A stretch of 37,668 nucleotides of DNA, taken from a virus. The position numbers and the translations under genes were made by a program. Where the stretch lies: positions 1-37,668 of the IMG/VR virus record IMGVR_UViG_3300020419_000043, one strand, 5' to 3'. This document shows, one piece after another, positions 1 through 8,200 of this stretch. Each line of letters starts with the position of its first letter. Within the stretch, counting starts at the first letter, position 1. Under the pieces are notes generated by a model. It was not told where the DNA came from. It was given only the letters and a program-made list of their open reading frames with translations, and ran no database searches.

Positions 1-2183
1 ATACAACCATCAGCTTTTTGTGATGAAACTCCTGTCAAACTAGAGCCATCAATAGCTGGTAATGCACCAGTAAGTTTAGATGCGGTAAGTGTAGAAATCC
101 TAGCATCTGCTACTGTTCCTGTTAAATTACTTGCTGGTAAATTTGTTAAGTTTGCTCCTGATATGGCAGGTAAAGTTCCTGTGATATTTGCTGCTGGTAA
201 ATTAGTTAGATTTGCTCCTGAAGCTGCTGGTAAAGTTGCAGGGAATCTAGCGTCAGGTACAGTTCCAGAAGTTAAATTAGATGCACTTAAGGCAGTAAGG
301 TCTAATGTTTCAAAAGTAGGATCAGCACCATTATTAGCTCTTAAAAACTTACCATTATTGCTAGATGTACCATGTTCTAATTTTGCAAGTGTTATAGCTT
401 CGTTTTGTATCTTTCCTGTTGATACAGAATTGTTTTGTAGAATTGCTGTTGTTACTGTATTGTCACTTGGAGTTCCAATGTTTACAGTAGAACCCATTAC
501 TACTGCGTGATAGCTTGCACCAACCGCAGGTGCAGCAGCTAATTTAACTGTGCTGCTACTTAAAGCAAAGCCTTCTGTTGGTGTAGATGTACCGCTATTA
601 GGTTTTTGTATTACACCTTCTATTATTAATAGAATTTGTTGTGCATTTGTGGGTGCATTTGTAATAGTAAAATCTGTTGTAGTGCCATCAAACGCAGGGC
701 TAAGTGTAGATATAAAAAAGTTACCAACAGATTGTGCTTCTTCCCAAGCACTTGAAGTTCCGTTATATACCATCAACTTGCCTGTGCTTGTATTAAAAAA
801 CAAGTCACCTGCATCATTATTTGATGAGGGATTAGAAGAACCTACCCTATATCTTTCAGCAAAATCATTTATGTCACCACTAAGGCTAACAAGATCACTT
901 TCTGCAAGTGTGGCCTTATGGTAATTATAAACTTGCCCACTACCTGTAGAGGTTACGATAAAACGTATACCTGTAGCTACTGTTGAGCTATGAAAATTAG
1001 AAGGTATATTATTTATCGTAACAGTAGTTCCATTTAATGTTCTACCTGTTGTACTTACCCCACTACCATTAACAACTAACCCTGCTGCATCAGCAATACT
1101 TACAGATACACCATTGGGTGCTTGTGTGTTAGGAAACGATACTTCATTAGCAATAGACTCAAAACCACCAACATCATCTAACTGACCAGTTACATAATCT
1201 ACAACAGCACCAGAAGTAGGAAAACTTGCATCACTATCAGATATAGTTGTTTGTTTTGTAAGACCATCTATTTGGTTAAGGTCTGCTATATCAGATGTTA
1301 ATGCTGTACTGTCAGCTAATTTACTAGCTGTACCAGATTGCATACCTGCTAAAGTTTTTAATTCTGCATCTGCAATTTTGGCATTTGTTACAGCATCATC
1401 TGCTATCTCACTTGTATTAACTGAGTCTGCTGCAAGATGACTAGCATCAAGAGGGCTACTTGCTATAAGAGTTTTAATTTCTGATGCTGTTTGGTCATCA
1501 GAAGCATTTGCTGCTATTGAGTTTAATTTACTATGATCAGCATCAGTGAACACGTTACTATCACTAGCACTTTCGACTAATGTTCTAATTTCTGCTGCGG
1601 TTTGATCGTCTTTAGCATTGGTTTCTATAGTATCTAATTTTGTACCATCAGCACTTACGTCTCTTCCATCAACTGTTGCAGATACACTAAGGTCACCAGA
1701 ACCGTCAAACACTAAAGTTTTATTTGCACGAGTAGCTGCATTTTCAGTTATTTCTAAACCACCAACAGTTTGTGTTAAAGGAAATCTTATAGTCTTATCA
1801 ATAACACTTTGCTGTTGTTGATCTAAAATTACAGCTTTATCAAAAACATCGTTTATAACTTCTGGAAAAAACCCACCTTGGTTTGTGATTTCTGTTTGTT
1901 GTAACGCACTAACTTTAGATGTAATAACAATGTTATATCCACTAGCTAAATTTTGTGCACTACCGCTAGAAACTAAAGTTACCGTACCACCGGGATTTCC
2001 ATCCTGATCATCATTCAAAGTAACAGTATAATTTGTAGTTATTGTTAATACTGTTTCTGCACCATTACTAGTTTGTATCTGTATAACTTTTACATCGCCT
2101 ACTTCATAAACTTTAAAAGCAAAGGCAAAATTATTTCCACTAGTAAACGCAGTAGTTTGGCGAGTCGTAGTATTTATTGCCAT
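1..2183 (-). CDS. Tail fibre protein, N-terminal 727 codons (runs off the left edge)
   Basis: The frame opens with ATG at 2183 and stays open to the window edge. The first ~110 residues (MAINTTTRQTTAFTSGNNFA...) resemble the N-terminal virion-attachment domain of T7-type tail fibres. After this come shaft-like repeats: DDQTAAEI and DDQTASEI units (about 1430-1620), then Asn-Leu-Thr-Gly/Leu-Pro repeats near the edge. The protein would bind the short tail and recognise the host surface. It follows the giant virion protein on the same strand, with a late-promoter-like site between them. Shine-Dalgarno is weak. The gene continues in the frame that enters at the right edge (to 36559). Tail-fibre role is an inference from N-terminal similarity, repeats and position. 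Confidence 0.8.
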   Translation of the reverse strand, partial: MAINTTTRQTTAFTSGNNFAFAFKVYEVGDVKVIQIQTSNGAETVLTITTNYTVTLNDDQDGNPGGTVTLVSSGSAQNLASGYNIVITSKVSALQQTEITNQGGFFPEVINDVFDKAVILDQQQQSVIDKTIRFPLTQTVGGLEITENAATRANKTLVFDGSGDLSVSATVDGRDVSADGTKLDTIETNAKDDQTAAEIRTLVESASDSNVFTDADHSKLNSIAANASDDQTASEIKTLIASSPLDASHLAADSVNTSEIADDAVTNAKIADAELKTLAGMQSGTASKLADSTALTSDIADLNQIDGLTKQTTISDSDASFPTSGAVVDYVTGQLDDVGGFESIANEVSFPNTQAPNGVSVSIADAAGLVVNGSGVSTTGRTLNGTTVTINNIPSNFHSSTVATGIRFIVTSTGSGQVYNYHKATLAESDLVSLSGDINDFAERYRVGSSNPSSNNDAGDLFFNTSTGKLMVYNGTSSAWEEAQSVGNFFISTLSPAFDGTTTDFTITNAPTNAQQILLIIEGVIQKPNSGTSTPTEGFALSSSTVKLAAAPAVGASYHAVVMGSTVNIGTPSDNTVTTAILQNNSVSTGKIQNEAITLAKLEHGTSSNNGKFLRANNGADPTFETLDLTALSASNLTSGTVPDARFPATLPAASGANLTNLPAANITGTLPAISGANLTNLPASNLTGTVADARISTLTASKLTGALPAIDGSSLTGVSSQKADGC
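121..240 (-). repeat. Two tandem 60-nt units in the tail-fibre shaft
   Basis: Positions 121-180 and 181-240 align without gaps, sharing GCTGGTAAATT and TTTGCTCCTGA blocks, so they encode two consecutive 20-residue units of the fibre (NLTNLPA(A/S)N(I/L)TGT type). Weaker copies flank them. Such repeats are typical of trimeric fibre shafts and can change length by recombination. Confidence 0.7.
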
Positions 2184-2212
2184 GAAATAAAAACTGTTTT
2201 ACCTATTTATTA

Positions 2213-2247
2213 AGGTTACAACTGATTCTTTGTATTACGGTCACACC
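2213..2247 (-). promoter_or_regulatory. Late-promoter-like site L1, upstream of the tail fibre
   Basis: On the minus strand GGTGTGACCGTAA lies at 2247-2235, just after the stop codon of the giant gene. 21 nt after TGTGAC is TAACCT (2218-2213), a poor -10 match. The tail-fibre ATG is about 50 nt beyond the motif. This is one of four near-identical sites; the -10 is the weakest of the set. Confidence 0.5.
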
Positions 2248-2248
2248 T

Positions 2249-5200
2249 TTACTTTCTTTGTCTGCGTCCTGTTTTACCTGTAACTACACCTCTTATAAAG
2301 TCTAGTGGCCCTTCTGGTTCTACTCTGCCAGTGCTTACATCTTGTAAATAACCAAGTGGCCTACCTAATATAGTTAATGGATAATCACTTATTAATGATA
2401 ATAAAGTAAATACATCTTTAACATTTTTACCAGTTACGTCTTTATCAGGATCTATAACAGCTTGCAATGCACGAACAGTTCCTGTAGTACTACTTTCTAA
2501 TGTAGATATAGATGGACTAGTAGATATGCGATCATCATATGGTTTGTCATTTAATACATTAAAAGGTACTGGTAATATGTTCCCACCCGGTACAAAAGCA
2601 AGACCAAATCTTAATGGTTCAAAAACTAAGAGTTCAAATATTTCATCAAGGTAACCGTCTTCATCTGCATCATTTAAATTACCGCCAAAAAAATTAACAA
2701 TAACACCAGAAACAACTGCTGGCATATACAAACCAAGCATAAATGTATATATTAATTGTTCTTTGCCTTTACCTGTAATTTTATATCCCATATCGTTAAC
2801 CATTTTTTTATATTGTGTTGCATTTAAATTTGCCATTGTGTTGAAATAACTTGTAAATTGCAACAACGATTGTACTAATGGAGTATCAGTTTGAAATGCT
2901 GCTCTGTCTTCTGGTTGCAAACTATCTTGTGTCATACGAACGTTTGCATCAGCTTGTGATATAGCTTCTTTTTGTGCTACAGCATCTGGCATAGACATAG
3001 GTTTGTTAGCTAAAAATTGATTGTAAGATCCTATCCATACAACGCTATCAACTTGGTTTTGAAATGCTTGTTGTATAAAATATGCGTGTTTACTTGTCCA
3101 TGCTTTTATTTTTTGATATTTGTTTGGATTTATAACTAAATCATTTAAGGTATCTTGTATATCAAACATTTGATTGTTTTGACGTTGATCCATAAAAGGA
3201 GAAAGTTTTGCAATAATTTCTTGTGTTTTTGCAGGGTTTCCATAATATTGTTTTAATCCGCTACGCATAAATTTACCTTCAACTTTTATTAATGATGGAA
3301 AATTACCTGTAAATTGTTGAACAGCATTTTGAAAATTAGCAAACATAATACTAACTCCAGTACGTTTTCTTAATGCTTTAAAAAAATTATCCATTAATGC
3401 ATTTTCACCTTGCAACATTGTTCGTTGTCGTGCTGCGTTATTTAACCAAGGCAACAACATATAATCAATTGCAGATGGTTTTACGTCAGTTAATGCAGTA
3501 GCAAATTCTTTATTTTTAATTATTTTTAATACATCTGTAACGGCTGGTTGTACATATGCAAAACGCAAAGCATCATCTATATGTTTTACCATTGCATTCA
3601 AATGTAAAGATAATGGTCGGTTGTATTCAACACGAGCCATAGTAAATCCTTTTTGTACAGCAGGTAATGACAATTTAAAATCAGTTTTTAATTCTTCTAA
3701 TTTTGCATTTCTTTCTGCATCCTTAACTATATTAGGATCAACTTTTGCAGGTACATAACCACCTCTGTATGTTCCATATTTATTTATAGTAGGACTAGCT
3801 TCAACAACTTTAAAATAATAACCAAAAACATTTCTATGAGTTTTTTGCATAAGAGGTAACATATCTTCGTTTAAATCCCATACAGCTTGTAAAAAATCAA
3901 AATCTTTTTTAGTAAGAATATTAGAATCAATCATTCGTTTAACAAAAACATCCCATTGTTTAGTGTCTAATGTTCCGTCTTCTTTTAATTTACCCCAACC
4001 TCTACCTAACAATAATTTGCGTAAGTTACTTGCGTTACCTGTATGCAACATAGCTCCAAGCAATTCAACTTTACCTCTGCCGTTATGAATTTTACCAAAT
4101 GCATAGGGATCATCAAATTCGTTTGCAATTATTACGTTATTACCAAAATCAACGTCTTCTAACATTTCAGCATATTTTTTTGTGTATTTAATTTGTGCTG
4201 TACGGTATTCAGTTAGGCTATCTTTTATTGGTCGCCATATATATCTTGTAAATGGCCCTGCTTCTAAACCTTCACGTTGCAAAACAACACCACTTTTTTG
4301 TATTGTTGCTCCATCAAATTCATCTGCCCAAGGCTCTACTCTTCTCATTCGTGCTTTTTGATCTTGAATTTTAGAATGTAATTCATCTAATTTTGTCACT
4401 GCTTCTGTTATGCCTTTTATTTTTGCTTTAGGCATTTTTTCCATTGGTTCTACTAATTCGTTAATAACTGGCTCTAAATCAAGTTTTTTTCCGTTAATTT
4501 CTATTTGTTTTTCTCTTCTAGATTGATGCCATAAAGATTGTATAACTTCATCTAATGTGTCAAAATCTTCTACTGCTAAATCTTTTATATCTTTTAATTT
4601 TGTAATTTCAGAAACATCTTTAAAAATATTAGTAGTGTTTCTAAGATTTGATTGATCATCAATTATAGGTTTTAACTCTTTATATAAATCTTCATTATAT
4701 TTTTTTAAATTTTCTATATATACATTTGGTGATTCTACAGCAGGGCCAAAACCATAACTAGCTAATATAGTTTTTGCAGCACTAACCATGTCTACATTTC
4801 TTGTATCTGCTAGTTTTTTATCTGTTTTAAATATTTTCTTAAAATTATTAGTTGCTTTGTCATAACGTCTATGTATTTCTACAGATTCTTTTGCTAACTG
4901 GTTATTTAACAATTGTGCTTTTTTAGCTTGTATTGTTGCTTGATTATCACCTTCACGCATTGCTTTGTCTGCTGCTTTAGTTGCTTTTGCTTCTTGACGT
5001 GAAAATAATGTAGGTCTTACTTCTCTAAGTGTTTTCTTAGCTAATATATCTTTTGCTACTTGTTTTGCTGCTGCTATTTGTAATCTTTGTGGTTGCATTA
5101 CAGTAGCTAAAAACCGTAATTCTGTTGCAATAAATCTTGCTCTAGCTTCGTTATGCAATGCTTCTTGTACTTCTAACTCTTGTTGTCGTGGATCTGTTAA

Positions 5201-8200
5201 ATTACTAAATTCATCGACCATGCGTTGATCTGTTCTTTCTTTAATAACATCTTTTATAGGTTCTAAATCAACAAGTGCATTAATCATACTTGTTGGATTT
5301 TCGTATCCAAATAATTCTGCCACTAAAGATACTGGCATTCCTTTTTTAGCAATCATTCCATACTTACCTGTACCTAATTTTTTTATAATTTCAGTCATGT
5401 CATAAAATGGCATTGAATTTTTTAAACTATTTATATCTATTTTGTAACCTTGTTTTACTACAACTTTTTCACCTTGATCATTAATAGTTTCACCACGTTT
5501 TAAATATTTTTGTAATCTATATATTTTTTCATTTTCTGCTTTTGCAGTTTCTTCTGCAATTACTGTTTTGCGTGTAGCATTAACCTCTTTTTGTAAATCT
5601 TTTAATACTTTACTTTTAGCATTTGACAGCCATTTAACCTGTCTCATACTAGATTTACTTAATTTATCAATAGCAATATCTTGTGCTTGTTTTATAGCAG
5701 CAGTATATTCTTGCCATGTTTTATTATCCATTCCACTTTCTTCTTGCGTAGTAAACATAGCTTTCATGCCATACACACGTTGTGATTCTATAATCTGTTC
5801 TTCACTAGCTATCATGCGATCCATTACAGCCCTTACTTCATCAGTTAAAACTGGCAAATCTACACCGTTTTCATCTCTATATAATTTATTTAAATCATCT
5901 CTTATAGATTTATAGACTTTACGAACCCACTCACCAAATTTATTAAATATATCTTGCAAATTTTTATTAGGTGCTGCTTTTTTTTCTGTTATGTATATTT
6001 CATAATTATATGCAAAAGCTTCATGATATTTTCTTTTCTGATTCATATCTAGTTTGCTCCATTCAGTAATATTTTCTACACCCCAAAAATCTAATAAAAC
6101 ATTAAAATCATTTCTTATCTCAGGTGTTGCTGTACCAGACACTGCTAAATCTTCCATAACAGTTAACATATAATGAGCAGTTTCATGAAAAAACGTAGAT
6201 ATATCTGCTTCTGTAGTCAAGAAGGTTGTTAATGTTTTTGGATCAAATCCTCCTCTACCTTTACCAGTTTTTTCTTGTTGTTGAAATATTTGATTTTCTC
6301 TAACTGGATCAATTACGTCTACTGAAATAGACCCTGTAGACTTTCCAACACTGAGTCTGAAATCTCTCCGTCCATCTGGGAATTCATCATCGAGGTTAAG
6401 TCTAGAAGGTTCGACTCTGATCCCAACTGCGGTATCACCGTAGCCAGTATCTGTGATAGCTCTGGTGGTAACGTAGACATCAGGTTCTCCAGCACTTCTG
6501 AGTTGACCAGACTTTCTGATTGCGTCTGCTGCTCGTTTGTTGGTGTGGTGATAGACGGTAACTGTTCCGTCTGGGTTGAGGGGAAGTCCTGTGGATTCGT
6601 CTGTTTCAATATTATCTCGTTGTACAATTCCTCCTGTTCCTTCTCCAGATTCACTTCTTCTTGTGCCGATAGTGGCCTGACGTTTGAGTTCATTGTCTAC
6701 CTCCTGTAATGTAGTTTGTATGTCAGCATCTGACACACCAAGTTGTTGTGCCAAATTAACAGCAGCATTAGCGTAATCAGGTGCTTCGTTATCTTGATAA
6801 CCTGTAGTTTGCTCTGTTTGATTAAGTTTTGCAGAATCATACAAACGTTTTTCGGGATACCAAACTAACGCTTGTAGATCTGCCATTGTAAGCGATTTTT
6901 CGTTTTGTTGCAATAGATTCAACGTTTGATTAAATACTTTTCTAATTTGTCTTCTTTCTACTGGCCCACTAGGTGCTTCTTTTTGTCCATCAATAAATTT
7001 AGCCAAGCCATTACCACCTTTACGCAATTCATCACCTATACCTATTCTTTCAATATTTTTCTTAGGTTCATTTAAAACAAATGTTATGAGTTCTGCGTTA
7101 GCAGCATTTTCTATAGTTGCTATCTGTGCCATTGCTTTTCTATTGGCAGGTTTCATACTTGCTTTTTGTATTGCTACAGCTACCTCATCTAAATTGCTAA
7201 GTTTTATTTTTATACCAATTATTTGTTCAAACGCTTTTTTGTCACTTAAACTTAAACCTTTTATTAAAGGTTTTAATTGTTCACGTTTTGTTTTTGCTTG
7301 TCTTTTATAATCAGTTATTAATGTACCTGTCATGCGACCCCAAGTACGCATTAACCATCTATCCATAGTTAATTGTTCAAATTGACCATATAAATTAGCA
7401 AAAAATCCATTACCAATTTTTGGCCCCATAACTGCTGCACCATAAACCATTTCAGTTTTGTTTTCTCCAGACACGGTGCTACCAGTAAAAGCTTCTACAT
7501 CTTTAACAGTGTGCATAGTTTTCATAAACTGTTCAAATTCTTCAAATCCTTTTTCTTCCATTAACCTATTAAACAATTTCATATTGTTATTTATTGCAGC
7601 ACTTGCGTCACCTATTCCTATGTCAACTGGCATAACACCATTTTGTGCGTAATATGCATATGCTTGTTGTGCTAATTCAAAATTTTTGTCTACTTTTAAA
7701 CCGTTAGATGTATTAGCTAATGCCCAAATAAAAGCAAATTTTGCTTGTGAATTTGTAGCTATTTCTGGGTGTACTAAAGATAATACGTTTAATGCCTTAG
7801 TAACTTTTTCGTTATACCAACCAACTGCATTTGGATTAGTTCTTAATGCAAACTCAGCATCTGCAAGTAAATTTTTTACAAGATGTTTTTCTGTTTCTAC
7901 AGTAAATTCAGATAAATTTACACCTGCTTGTTTAGCAGCATTATTAATGCGTTGTTGTAAATCTACTTTAAAATCTCGGTTAGTAGCATATTGTGTTTGA
8001 CCAGCAAAATCAAAGCTATTTTCTAATTTGCCAATTTCTAATATTTCAGCAGGTATTGGTTTACCTTTTCTTTGTGGCTTTAATTTTTGTGCAAATAACT
8101 CTTGTTGTTTTAAAATATCTGCTGTTTCTCTAGACCATGTACCGCTATTAAATGTAGACTTTACTGCTGCATTATCAAATACTACTACCTCGTCTGTGCC

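Noticed and set aside
121-240. CRISPR-like array
   Set aside because: The 60-nt repeats are in-frame coding repeats of the fibre, only two units, without spacers.
1-2183. Diversity-generating retroelement, expected because BPP-1-like phages can carry one
   Set aside because: No reverse transcriptase ORF and no template/variable repeat pair near the fibre gene was seen.
2235-2247. GTGTGACCGTAA as promoters of a phage single-subunit RNA polymerase
   Set aside because: No such polymerase gene is seen, and the -10-like hexamers at constant distance fit host RNA polymerase better.
5568-5915. Plus-strand ORFs of 60-124 aa inside the giant and other late genes (for example 5568-5915, 7686-8000, 12991-13359, 18943-19245)
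   Set aside because: They lie antisense to well-supported genes, lack Shine-Dalgarno sites and have shadow-like composition rich in Cys, Ser and Phe.
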